A DNA stretch of 32,371 nt from Leucobacter chromiireducens (GTDB taxonomy: Bacteria; Actinomycetota; Actinomycetes; Actinomycetales; Microbacteriaceae). Location: NCBI RefSeq assembly GCF_003917135.1, contig NZ_RPDI01000031.1, positions 1 through 32,371 of the forward strand, in the 5' to 3' direction. Below, piece by piece: positions 8,015-15,298 of the stretch; positions within the stretch are counted from its first letter, which is position 1, and every line of letters begins with the position of its first letter. The translations under genes and the position numbers were made by a program. The notes beneath the pieces are model-generated. The model saw only the letters and a program-made list of their open reading frames with translations. It was not told where the DNA came from and searched no databases.

Positions 8015-8629
8015 CTAGACCCCGATACCGCCGAACACGAGGCGCGCAGCGATCACGAGCATCACGACCGCGACGATCCAATCGAGGATCTGCCACGAGC
8101 GCGGCGTCGCGAAGAACCTGGTGAGCGCCCGCGCGCCGTAGCCGAGGAGGAAGAACCAGGCGAGGCTCGCGAGCGCGCCGCCCGCCGCGAACCACCAGCG
8201 CCCCGGGTCGCCCTGCGCGTTGCCGATCGAGCCCATGAGCACCACGGTGTCGAGGTACACGTGCGGGTTCAGGAACGTGATCGCGAGGCAGGCGAGCACG
8301 GTGCGCTTCAGCGATCCAGCGCCCGCTCCCTCCGCGACGAGCACCGCCGGCCGCATCGCGCGCCGCGCCGCCGACCACGCGTACCAGAGCAGGAAGGCGA
8401 CCCCGCCCCAGCGCACGATCTCGAGCGCGAGCGGTGCGCGCTCGATCACGAAGCCAATGCCGGCGACCCCGAGCGTCTCGAGCAGCGCGTCGGTGAGGCC
8501 GCAGATGAGCACGACCGGGAGCACGTGCTCGCGTCGGATCCCCTGCCGCAGCACGAACGCGTTCTGCGCGCCGATGGCCACGATGAGGGAGAGGCCGCTG
8601 CCGATACCGACGAGGAGGGGAAGGATCAT
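8015..8629 (-). CDS. lysE: LysE/ArgO-type amino-acid exporter
   Basis: Exports basic amino acids (lysine, arginine) from the cytoplasm, preventing toxic build-up when peptides are degraded. 204 residues with six hydrophobic segments. The N-terminal GAQNAFVLRQGIRREH is the LysE/ArgO signature, and ITFLNPHVYLDTVVLMGS is the conserved loop with the NPH motif. The ATG at 8629 lacks a Shine-Dalgarno; TAACGT (8641-8636) lies six bases upstream of the ATG, so the mRNA is probably leaderless. The divergent LysR-type gene at 8790 is its expected regulator (LysG/ArgP arrangement, as in Corynebacterium). Substrate Lys versus Arg cannot be decided; the symbol is used in the family sense. Confidence 0.93.
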   Translation of the reverse strand: MILPLLVGIGSGLSLIVAIGAQNAFVLRQGIRREHVLPVVLICGLTDALLETLGVAGIGFVIERAPLALEIVRWGGVAFLLWYAWSAARRAMRPAVLVAEGAGAGSLKRTVLACLAITFLNPHVYLDTVVLMGSIGNAQGDPGRWWFAAGGALASLAWFFLLGYGARALTRFFATPRSWQILDWIVAVVMLVIAARLVFGGIGV

Positions 8630-8635
8630 GCTTCG

Positions 8636-8702
8636 ACGTTAGGGCGTGAGGATCGCCCCCTCCAAGTTGAGCGTGCCTGTATATTCTGATGCACCATAAG
8701 CA
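8636..8702 (-). promoter_or_regulatory. lysE promoter and candidate LysG operator
   Basis: On the minus strand TTGGAG (8665-8660), an 18-base spacer and TAACGT (8641-8636) precede the lysE ATG by six bases. Upstream, TGCACCATAAGCA (8690-8702) has the T-N11-A form with TGC/GCA half-sites expected of a LysR box, centred about 67 bases before the probable start point. It is nested in a wider imperfect dyad TGATGC-N12-GCTTCA (8687-8710). Regulation by the adjacent LysR protein is inference from family precedent. Confidence 0.6.
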
Positions 8703-8789
8703 TTGCTTCATGTACGTTCGAGGGTGCGCTGGCGCGGAGGCCGGTGCGTGCGCTCGCCACACCGTCAGACGCCGCACGGAAGGAACCAC

Positions 8790-9674
8790 GTGGAATTCCC
8801 CATCGAGCACCTCGCGACATTCACCGCCGTCATCGACGAGGGCAGCTTCGAGGGCGCAGCGCGCCGGCTGCACATCACCCCCTCAGCCGTGAGCCAGCGC
8901 GTGCGCGCACTCGAGGAGCGCGTCGGCTCCGTGCTCGTGCAGCGCACGCGCCCCGTGACCATCACCGAGGCGGGGGCCGCGGTGCTGCGCGCCGCGCGGC
9001 AGATCGCCCGGGTCGCGGACGACGTGGCCGCCGAACTCGGGGCCGGGCCCGCCGCGGGCACGCTGCTCCCCATCGTGGTGAACGCCGACTCGCTCGCCAC
9101 GTGGGTGGTGCCAGCGCTCGCCCGCGCCGCGCGCGAGACCGGCGCGCGGTTCGAGGTGCTCCGCGCAGACGAGACGATTTCGACCGAGCAGTTGCGGCGG
9201 GGCGCCGTCATGGCGGCGCTCACCTCCACGAGCGACCCGGTGCCCGGCTGCACGTCGACCCGCGTCGGCACCGACCGCTACCATGCGGTCGCGAGCCCCG
9301 CGTTCGTTGCCGAGCACTTCCCCGACGGACTCACCGCCGACGCGCTGCGCCGCGCGCCCTCCGTCGACTTTGACCGGCACGACGCGTTCCAGCAGCGCTT
9401 CCTCCGCAAGATCACGCGCGCCGAGGTGCACCCGCCGCGCCACTTCATCCCGTCGTCCGCGGAGTTCGCGCACGCCGTCGAGCTCGGCATGGGGTGGGGC
9501 ATGCTCCCCGTGCGGCAGTGCACCGAACCGATCGCCGCCGGCCGCATGGTCGACCTCGCGCCGGCCGCGGCGATCGAGCTGCCGCTCTACTGGCAGCGGT
9601 GGAAGCTGCGCTCCCCCGTGCTCGACGCGTTGTCGCGGGTGATCGCGGAGGAGGCGGCGGCCGCGCTGGGGTAG
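8790..9674 (+). CDS. lysG: LysG/ArgP-family LysR transcriptional regulator
   Basis: Activator of the divergent amino-acid exporter gene in response to intracellular basic amino acids. Start GTG at 8790, five bases after GGAAGGA (8778-8784); 294 residues. N-terminal winged HTH: FPIEHLATFTAVIDEGSFEG, then AARRLHITPSAVSQRVRALE, both strongly ArgP/LysG-like (they use 'SAVSQRIkaLE'). The effector domain has NADSLATWVVPALA, the conserved 'NADSL.tWf.pal' of this subfamily, and ends with LYWQRWKLRSPVLDALS, again ArgP-specific. The divergent layout with lysE and the LysR box between them support the assignment. No upstream co-factor gene is seen. Confidence 0.93.
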   Translation: MEFPIEHLATFTAVIDEGSFEGAARRLHITPSAVSQRVRALEERVGSVLVQRTRPVTITEAGAAVLRAARQIARVADDVAAELGAGPAAGTLLPIVVNADSLATWVVPALARAARETGARFEVLRADETISTEQLRRGAVMAALTSTSDPVPGCTSTRVGTDRYHAVASPAFVAEHFPDGLTADALRRAPSVDFDRHDAFQQRFLRKITRAEVHPPRHFIPSSAEFAHAVELGMGWGMLPVRQCTEPIAAGRMVDLAPAAAIELPLYWQRWKLRSPVLDALSRVIAEEAAAALG

Positions 9675-9758
9675 CTGGGGTGCTGGCCGGCGGCTGCGTG
9701 GCCGCCCCTGGCGCGCGAGCTGCGCGCGCCGCTGCGGCCGCCCCGCCCGCCCAACGCA

Positions 9759-9817
9759 AGCGATTCGGCATATCCAAGCCCGAAACTCAATTCTGGACTT
9801 GGCTTGGCCGATTCGCT
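9759..9817. repeat. Large asymmetric intergenic hairpin
   Basis: Between lysG and the PrsW gene (309 bases with no credible gene). AGCGATTCGG (9759-9768) pairs with CCGATTCGCT (9808-9817) in 9 of 10 positions, then after a 5-base bulge (9769-9773) CCAAGCC (9774-9780) pairs perfectly with GGCTTGG (9801-9807), leaving a 20-base loop that is AT-richer than its surroundings. It could end lysG transcription or be part of a small RNA; there is no U-tract. The rest of 9675-9758 is GC-rich and shows nothing I recognise. Confidence 0.5.
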
Positions 9818-9864
9818 GGGACTCGGAATGGAGTGGGGTGGCCGGGCAGGCGTGCAGCGCCCGC

Positions 9865-9933
9865 CCCCAGCAACTTTGCGTGGGCTTTGCGCCACTTCCC
9901 CGAAACCAAACTGCCCCTTTCCCCAACAAAGTT
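9865..9933. repeat. Intergenic repeat element, copy 1 (shortened)
   Basis: A 69-base block starting CCCCAGCAACTTTGCG and ending CCCCAACAAAGTT, about 63 of 69 positions identical to 11959-12027. It contains two ACTTTGCG-like octamers 12 bases apart (the second reads GCTTTGCG here) and is bounded by complementary AACTTTG and CAAAGTT. Beyond 9933 the right half of the large hairpin seen in copy 2 is missing; the homology resumes with GGTTGC-like sequence, as if a few bases had been lost. It lies 51 bases beyond the prsW stop. Confidence 0.8.
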
Positions 9934-9983
9934 CGTGAGGGTTGCAGGGCAGCACCCCGCAGCTGCTGGTCAGGGCTTCCAGG

Positions 9984-11198
9984 TCAGAGACGCTCCCGGA
10001 GGCGTCGGACCTCGTCCCGGGCTCCCTCAACGGGATCCACCGCCCCCGCAGCATGCGTACCCGAGGCCTGATCGACAGCGAGCTCGTGCGTGAGCTCGAG
10101 CACCGCCTTGCGCCAGTGCCGGCGTGCGGATTTCTGACGATGGTGGTGGCCGGCCCGAATGAACCGCTTCCGCGCCTTCCGATGAACGACCGCCTCGACC
10201 TCGTCAGCTGACATGAGTCCCGCGGCGACCTCGGGCGCAAGGATGTCACGCATGAACTGCGCCTCGGTGGGCAACGCCAGCCGGAACGCCACCGAGATGA
10301 GCACCATCCCGGCAATGGTCGCCGCACACAGCACGAGGATCATCACGGCACCGTTGCCACCCGCGAGTCCGGCAGCATCGTCCCACGCGAAGTGCAGCAC
10401 GACCCCCGCGAGCACAAACAGTGCGCCACGCACGATCCTGCGCGGTTGCGCGACAGTTCCGATGAGATAGACCACACCGCTGCACACGAGTGCGCTGAAG
10501 AGCGGGTGCGAGATCGCGCTCGTTGCGATCCGGAGCACGGAGGTTTGCACCACGCTCGTGTCTGGGCTCACGCTGAACGCAACAAACACCGAGTTCACGG
10601 CATACAGGAAGTCCTCGAACACCGCGAACCCCAGCCCGATGAACGCGCCGATGAGCAGCCCGTCATTCGCGGTTCGCACGAGCCTCGGTGCGAGGCCCAT
10701 GATCAGGAGGAATCCACAGAGCTTTGCGGTTTCCTCAGTGAAGGGAGCAATGAGGCCGGCCGCCCAGTTCGCCGCCCACTCCTGACCGAAGAGCTTCGGG
10801 TAGATGTTGAGCAGCGCGGAGTTCACCGTCAGAGCGATACCGAACGTCGCTGGCAGGGCGCCCCACACCAGCGCCGCAACGACCACGCCGAGCGGCTGAC
10901 GTTCCCAGCGGTCGATGTGGTGGAACCACCACCCCCAGCAGAGTCCCGCGAGCGCCACGAGCACAGCGCCGACCGCGAAGCTCTCGGCGAAGAACCCCGC
11001 CTTCGGCGCAACGTAGCTCCACATTGTGGCCGCGCCGACACCGGTGATGGCGACGAACACCCAGAAGCACAGGTTGCGCGGCTGGAAGAACTCGAACTTG
11101 GCACCCCAACCGGACTGCTCGATCGCGGCAGCTCGCCGGTGCTCGAGCTCAGCGGGCGATGCCGCGTGCTCGGATGAGACGGTGGTGGTGTTCCTCAT
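9984..11198 (-). CDS. PrsW-family intramembrane metalloprotease
   Basis: Polytopic membrane protease related to B. subtilis PrsW, which makes site-1 cuts in the anti-sigma factor RsiW. 404 residues, with about eight TMs and a ~110-residue basic, His-rich cytoplasmic tail (RKARKRFIRAGHHHRQKSARRHWRK). All four family motifs are present: FTEETAKL (E155/E156), GFAVFEDFLYA (E195), SHPLFS (H231) and LHFAWDD (H269, D273). ATG 11198 overlaps the stop of the upstream gene by four bases (ATGA) and has GGAGG nine bases upstream. The coupled one-TM protein may be a substrate or accessory; no sigma or anti-sigma gene is nearby. Many actinobacteria carry PrsW homologues of unknown target, so function beyond protease is open. 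Confidence 0.92.
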   Translation of the reverse strand: MRNTTTVSSEHAASPAELEHRRAAAIEQSGWGAKFEFFQPRNLCFWVFVAITGVGAATMWSYVAPKAGFFAESFAVGAVLVALAGLCWGWWFHHIDRWERQPLGVVVAALVWGALPATFGIALTVNSALLNIYPKLFGQEWAANWAAGLIAPFTEETAKLCGFLLIMGLAPRLVRTANDGLLIGAFIGLGFAVFEDFLYAVNSVFVAFSVSPDTSVVQTSVLRIATSAISHPLFSALVCSGVVYLIGTVAQPRRIVRGALFVLAGVVLHFAWDDAAGLAGGNGAVMILVLCAATIAGMVLISVAFRLALPTEAQFMRDILAPEVAAGLMSADEVEAVVHRKARKRFIRAGHHHRQKSARRHWRKAVLELTHELAVDQASGTHAAGAVDPVEGARDEVRRLRERL

Positions 11199-11824
11199 GA
11201 TTCTTCGCCTCCCTGGACCTCGCTGATGCTCGCAACGGTGTGCTCGATCGCCCCGCTGAGCGCGCGAACCTGGGCCGACGGTCCGGTCACCGTCGCCGTG
11301 ACTCCGGAGTCGCCGAGCACGAACGCGAAGATCTGCCCATCGCCGGCTAGGCCGGCAAAGGCCTGCCTGACACCGGCGACTCCGGCGCTCGTAGCGGTCG
11401 GCGCCACGCCCCCGTGCGCACGGAAACTTGGATCCTGAGTGCGCTCCGTCACCAGCTCAACCTGCGCAAGGAGCTCAGCGGGCGTCCCCGAGAACGTGTC
11501 GGCGGTGAGGTCAATCGTCACGCCGGACGAGACGAGGCGAGCAGCGCCGTTGGGCTCACGGCTGTCACCGGCCACCCGGTAGCCTGCTTCGAGATTCCAC
11601 CCGGGGACCGGGGTCACGACAATCGTGTCTGACAGCGCCAGCTGGTCCCCGGCGACGATCGGATCGCTCCACGGGATGCTGCGGTCGATGCGCGGCACTA
11701 CAACAGTGAGGACAACGAACACGGCGACGACAACGAGCGCGAGCGGCAAAGAAGCCCGGTCAAACCAGAGCAATCGGCGGTCCACGGGCGGCCGCTCGCG
11801 GCCGCGTGTGACGAGTGATTTCAT
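11195..11824 (-). CDS. Membrane-anchored protein of unknown function, coupled to PrsW
   Basis: Unrecognised 209-residue protein. Starts at ATG 11824 with GGGGAG just upstream (three-base spacing, short); the frame stays open further upstream but through the non-coding repeat. A basic N-terminus (MKSLVTRGRERPPVDRR) is followed by one TM at about 26-44 and then IDRSIPW and a ~160-residue extracytoplasmic domain with strands such as VTPVPGWNLEAGYRV, GVTIDLTADTF and GQIFAFVLGDSGVTATVTG. It has the topology N-in, C-out. No cysteine, no enzymatic motif. It overlaps prsW by four bases, so it is made together with the protease, which makes it a natural candidate substrate or partner (inference only). 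An actinobacterial 'DUF' family is likely but I cannot name it. Confidence 0.85.
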   Translation of the reverse strand: MKSLVTRGRERPPVDRRLLWFDRASLPLALVVVAVFVVLTVVVPRIDRSIPWSDPIVAGDQLALSDTIVVTPVPGWNLEAGYRVAGDSREPNGAARLVSSGVTIDLTADTFSGTPAELLAQVELVTERTQDPSFRAHGGVAPTATSAGVAGVRQAFAGLAGDGQIFAFVLGDSGVTATVTGPSAQVRALSGAIEHTVASISEVQGGEES

Positions 11825-11958
11825 GCGCTCCCCTGTACGTCGATCGCGGCGCGCCCATCCCAAGCGCTGCAAGAACTCTACTGCGTGCGCCCTCCCGGTG
11901 GACCGGCCCCGCTCCAAGTTCCCGAGCTCCGTTCCCCGGCCCAGTTCCCCGCCCCCGC

Positions 11959-12043
11959 TCCCCAGCAACTTTGCGTGGACTTTGCGCCGCTTCCCCCGAG
12001 CCAAACCGCCCCTTTCCCCAACAAAGTTGGGGAAAGGGGCGGT
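11959..12043. repeat. Intergenic repeat element, copy 2 (complete)
   Basis: Same element as 9865-9933 in the same orientation, plus an intact 3' part. Twin ACTTTGCG octamers lie 12 bases apart (11968-11975 and 11980-11987). The terminal CAACTTTG (11965-11972) is complementary to CAAAGTTG (12021-12028), which also forms the loop region of the hairpin at 12003-12043, so two folds compete. It sits in the 284-base gap between the nhaC-like stop and the start of the one-TM gene; downstream of it to 12108 there is only G/C-rich sequence with many GGGCCC-type runs. Confidence 0.8.
12003..12043. terminator. Perfect 19-bp hairpin, likely bidirectional terminator
   Basis: Perfect arms of 19 bases (12003-12021 and 12025-12043) around an AAA loop, the core being CGCCCCTTTCCCCAAC and its complement. 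It lies 66 bases after the stop of the nhaC-like gene (minus strand), where the RNA would continue with UUUGGC. It should stop that transcript and protect the promoter of the PrsW pair. It is embedded in the repeat element. Confidence 0.65.
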
Positions 12044-12108
12044 TGCGGGCCCGGGACGCGGGGGCCGGGGCTGGCCCGGATCCGGGCGGGCCCGGGGGGG
12101 GCGGGCGA

Positions 12109-13488
12109 CTAGCCGCCGAAGCTCACGTAGCCCGCAATCAGGTAGGCGACGAACGACAGCGCCGCCGCGAGGCCAGCGTAGGGCAGGATCGACAGCATCA
12201 GGTTGAGCGGCTTCACCCCAACCGACTTCGAGGCGAGGATGATGCCGTCGCCGTAGAGGCAGGTGGTCGAGCCGAGCGCCGCGCCGGAGAAGACGGCGGT
12301 CCCGGCGAGCACCGGATCAACGCCAACCGCGATCGCGAGCGGCAGCACGACGGGCGTGATGACCGCAGCGAGATCCCAGAAGGCCCCCGTCGCGTACGCG
12401 TAGACGCCGCACACGAGGAACACGATCGCGGGCAGCAGCGCCCCGTGCATCACCGGCTCGGTTGCGCCGATGACCCACTCGGCGAGCTGCAGGTCGAGGT
12501 TGATCTGCTGCACCATGAACGCGAGGACGAACAGCACCATCACGTAGCCCATGCTCGTGATACCCTCGAACGCGTGATCGAGCACGCCCTTCAGGGTGAT
12601 GCGGCGCTGAGCGACATAAAGGATCAGCGCGACGACGACGGCCGCGGCGGCACCCTTCACGATGTCGACCTCGGTGAGCACCGTGACGGCGACGAGCGTC
12701 GCGATCGGGATCAGGAAGTTGAACGGGAGCGGGCGGGCGCTCTCCGCGCCGTCCTCGGCGAGCTCGAACGCGCGCTCCTCCGGGGTGAGCCCCTCGGGGA
12801 GCGTGTCCCCGGTGCGCTCCACGCGCAGCTGCTCGCGCTTCAGCGGGCCGACGAGCGGCAGCACGCCGAGGGCGAGCAGCAGGCCGATGATGAGCGCGAA
12901 CCAGCCGAAGAACACCGTCGGCAGGCCGGCGAGGTACGCGCCGAAGCCCGAGCCGTTGACGGTGACGCCGTCCTGCTCGAGCAGCGCGGCGAAGAACACC
13001 GCCCACGTCGAGAACGGGATGATGACGGCGATGGGGGCACTCGTCAGCTTCACGATCGAACCGACGAGGGTGCGCGGCACGCCGTACCGGTCGGTGACGC
13101 GCTTCATCGACGTGCCGACGGTGAGCGCGTTGAGGTAGTCATCGATGAACAGGGCGACGGTCAGCAGCCACGTGAGCAGCAGTGACTTCCGCCGGGAGTT
13201 CACGAAGCGCTCGGTCCAGCGCGCGAAGTCGCTCACCGCGCCGGAGGCGTTGAAGTACGCGATGAGGATCCCGAACAGCACGACGACGAGGACGAGCCAG
13301 TGCACGGTCTCGTTGGTGAGCGAGGCGCCGAAGGTGCCGACGAGCGTGTCGAAGAACCCCCACCCGCCGATCAGGATCGCGCCGACGACCGCGCCGGAGA
13401 GGAGGCCGAGCAGGGCGCGTTTCGTGAGCACCGAGACGGCGAGCACGGTGAGGACTGGCAGCAGCGCCAGTGCAGTGTTTTGGACCAC
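12109..13488 (-). CDS. NhaC-family Na+/H+ antiporter or organic-acid/amine exchanger
   Basis: Inner-membrane secondary carrier of the NhaC type (IT superfamily). 459 residues, about twelve hydrophobic segments. Family signatures: FIDDYLNALTVGTSMKRVTD (the conserved 'DDYlN.lt.G' block), APIAVIIPFSTWAVFFAALL and the C-terminal SGAALGSTTCLYGDGIILAS, which resembles the 'gs.fG.h.spisDttilss' block. A soluble loop of ~50 acidic residues (about 225-265) is central. GTG start at 13488 with AAAGG seven bases upstream. It lies 59 bases after the amidohydrolase gene in the same direction, so a role in moving that enzyme's substrate or product (as in malate/lactate or amine exchangers of this family) is as likely as plain Na+/H+ exchange. 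Confidence 0.9.
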   Translation of the reverse strand: MVQNTALALLPVLTVLAVSVLTKRALLGLLSGAVVGAILIGGWGFFDTLVGTFGASLTNETVHWLVLVVVLFGILIAYFNASGAVSDFARWTERFVNSRRKSLLLTWLLTVALFIDDYLNALTVGTSMKRVTDRYGVPRTLVGSIVKLTSAPIAVIIPFSTWAVFFAALLEQDGVTVNGSGFGAYLAGLPTVFFGWFALIIGLLLALGVLPLVGPLKREQLRVERTGDTLPEGLTPEERAFELAEDGAESARPLPFNFLIPIATLVAVTVLTEVDIVKGAAAAVVVALILYVAQRRITLKGVLDHAFEGITSMGYVMVLFVLAFMVQQINLDLQLAEWVIGATEPVMHGALLPAIVFLVCGVYAYATGAFWDLAAVITPVVLPLAIAVGVDPVLAGTAVFSGAALGSTTCLYGDGIILASKSVGVKPLNLMLSILPYAGLAAALSFVAYLIAGYVSFGG

Positions 13489-13547
13489 GGTGGCCTTTCG
13501 ATGGGTGGACGGCGCGACGGCGCCGGGAACGGAGGGAGCGGGCGGTG

Positions 13548-15185
13548 CTAGCCCTCGTGAGAGGTGTGCAAGCCGTCGAGGTAGGTGGCCAGCACGGGGA
13601 GTTCGGCGAGATCATCGCCTGAGGTCTCGAGCGGATCCTCGGCCCACACGGCGAGGTCGGCGCGCGCGCCGGGGCGGATCACACCCAGGTCGTCGTCGCC
13701 CTGCGCGAGCGCAGCGCCGCGCGTGTAGCCGTGCAGCGCCTCGGCGGCGGTGAGCCGCTCGGCGGGTTCGTAGACGAAGGCGTCACGCGCGCCTGGCGCG
13801 CGGCGCAGCATCGCCCAGGCGAGGCCGACGCGCGCGTCGAGGTCGGCGATGGGCCAGTCCGAGCCGAGCGCGAGGGGTGCGCCGGCGCGCAGCAGGCTCC
13901 CCGCCGCCCAGGCCCGGGCGGCGCGCACCGGCCCGAGCCGGCGCGCCCACTCGTCGCTGCCGTCAGCGATCCGCCACTGCAGGTGCGGCATCTGGAGGGA
14001 GGCGGTGATGCCGGTCTCGGCGAGGCGGGCGAGGTCGCGGGGGTCGAGCGTTTCGAGGTGTTCGATGCGGTGGGGCACGCCAGAGCGCGCGCGCCCGCCG
14101 ACGGTCTCGTACGCGGTGATGGTCTCCCCGACCGCCCGGTCGCCGATCGCGTGCGTCGCGATCTGGAATCCCGCTGCGTGGAACTCCTGCACCGCTGCGA
14201 CGAAGTCGGCCTGGTCCGGCCAGAAGCCGTGCAGGCCATCGCCGTCGGCGTCCGACTCGTAGAGCCAGCCGGCGCCGGTGTCGATCACGCCGTCGGCGTA
14301 GAGCTTGATGACGCCGCCGCGCCAGCGGTTCCCTGCCCGGTCGCGCTGCGCGGCGATGACCGCGCGCTCCTCGGCTGAGTAAGTGGGCTTCACGTCCATG
14401 GCGCTCACGATGCGCACGGGCAGGCCGAGGCCGGTGGAGTCGAGCGCCTCGAGCAGGTCGAGCGTCTCGGAGTTGCCGTCCATAATGGTGCCGCCGGTGA
14501 GCCCGGAGCGGCGCATCCGCGCGAACGTCGCGCGGGCGGCCTCGAGGGTCTCGTCGCGGCTCGGTTTCGGGGCGATGGCGAGGATGGGCTGGTAGGAGCT
14601 GTCCTCGCGAAGTTCTCCCGTTGGGGCGCCCGCGCCGTCGACGATGATCTCGGAACTGTCCTCGAACGCGCGTGCGCCGGTGATGCCCGCGCGGCGCAGC
14701 GCCTCAGTGCTCGCGAGCGCGGTGTGGAAATCGAAGAAGAAGAGCATCGCCGGCACGCCACCGACTGCGTCGTCGATCAGCGCGGCGGCGAGTGGCGCGC
14801 CGTCGAACACCGCGTAGTCGAGGTTCCATGCGCGCACCCAGCCGTCGCTCGTCTCGCGGCGCACGCGAGCGGCCTCTGCGGCGAGCGCGTCGCGCAGGCC
14901 GGCGACGTCGCGGATCCGGCCAAGGTCGATGCCCTGGCAGAGTTCGACGCCCTGGATGGGGTGGAGGTGCGCGTCGATGAGGCCCGGGGTGATGGTCGCA
15001 CCGTGCGCGTCGTCGATGCGGGTGTTCGCGCCGCGGAACGCGTCGGCGATCTCCTGCTCCTCGCCGACTCCGAGGATGCGCCCGTCGGAGATGGCGATCG
15101 AGCGCGGTGCCTGGACGGCGTCCCCCTCGGTCATGGTGTGCACGCGCGCACCAGAAATGATCAGCTCGGCGCTCTTGCTCGGCAC
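13548..15185 (-). CDS. YtcJ-like metal-dependent amidohydrolase
   Basis: Cytoplasmic amidohydrolase of the amidohydrolase-3 / YtcJ group; substrate unknown. Starts at GTG 15185, five bases after GGAGG; 545 residues, usual size ~530-560. Sequence landmarks: TPGLIDAHLHPIQG (metal ligands H73 and H75), VIKLYADGVIDTGAGWLYE (the lysine/aspartate region), ATHAIGDRA (His), HRIEHLE (His), and LGSDWPIADLD (metal Asp), followed by YTRGAALAQGDDDLGVIRPG and a small C-terminal beta domain. No signal peptide. It is divergent from a TetR gene and upstream of the NhaC-type carrier, suggesting a TetR-controlled uptake-and-hydrolysis unit for an amide or formyl-type compound. Family members have been assigned N-acyl and imide hydrolase activities, but no specific one can be read here. 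Confidence 0.92.
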   Translation of the reverse strand: MPSKSAELIISGARVHTMTEGDAVQAPRSIAISDGRILGVGEEQEIADAFRGANTRIDDAHGATITPGLIDAHLHPIQGVELCQGIDLGRIRDVAGLRDALAAEAARVRRETSDGWVRAWNLDYAVFDGAPLAAALIDDAVGGVPAMLFFFDFHTALASTEALRRAGITGARAFEDSSEIIVDGAGAPTGELREDSSYQPILAIAPKPSRDETLEAARATFARMRRSGLTGGTIMDGNSETLDLLEALDSTGLGLPVRIVSAMDVKPTYSAEERAVIAAQRDRAGNRWRGGVIKLYADGVIDTGAGWLYESDADGDGLHGFWPDQADFVAAVQEFHAAGFQIATHAIGDRAVGETITAYETVGGRARSGVPHRIEHLETLDPRDLARLAETGITASLQMPHLQWRIADGSDEWARRLGPVRAARAWAAGSLLRAGAPLALGSDWPIADLDARVGLAWAMLRRAPGARDAFVYEPAERLTAAEALHGYTRGAALAQGDDDLGVIRPGARADLAVWAEDPLETSGDDLAELPVLATYLDGLHTSHEG

Positions 15186-15246
15186 GGCGTCCTCCCCCGG
15201 GGTGTCATGAGACCCCGTATCCTCGAGAGTGACGCGGAGCACCATC

Positions 15247-15275
15247 AATTTACGCAGATTCAATAAGCAATGCAA
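15247..15275 (-). promoter_or_regulatory. Candidate promoter of the amidohydrolase-nhaC unit
   Basis: On the minus strand TTGCAT (15275-15270), a 17-base spacer and TAAATT (15252-15247) make a reasonable sigma-70-type promoter within the AT-rich middle of the divergent region 15186-15298. The start point would be about 60 bases upstream of the GTG. The TetR protein likely binds here, but I see no convincing perfect dyad. Confidence 0.45.
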
Positions 15276-15298
15276 ACACCGCGGCACAAAGGGGTTCC

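Noticed and set aside
8698-15275. The nonamer GCATTGCTT occurs in both the lysE/lysG gap and the amidohydrolase/TetR gap
   Set aside because: A single 9-base match, in opposite orientations and different regulator contexts, is plausible by chance and not part of a clear dyad at the second site.
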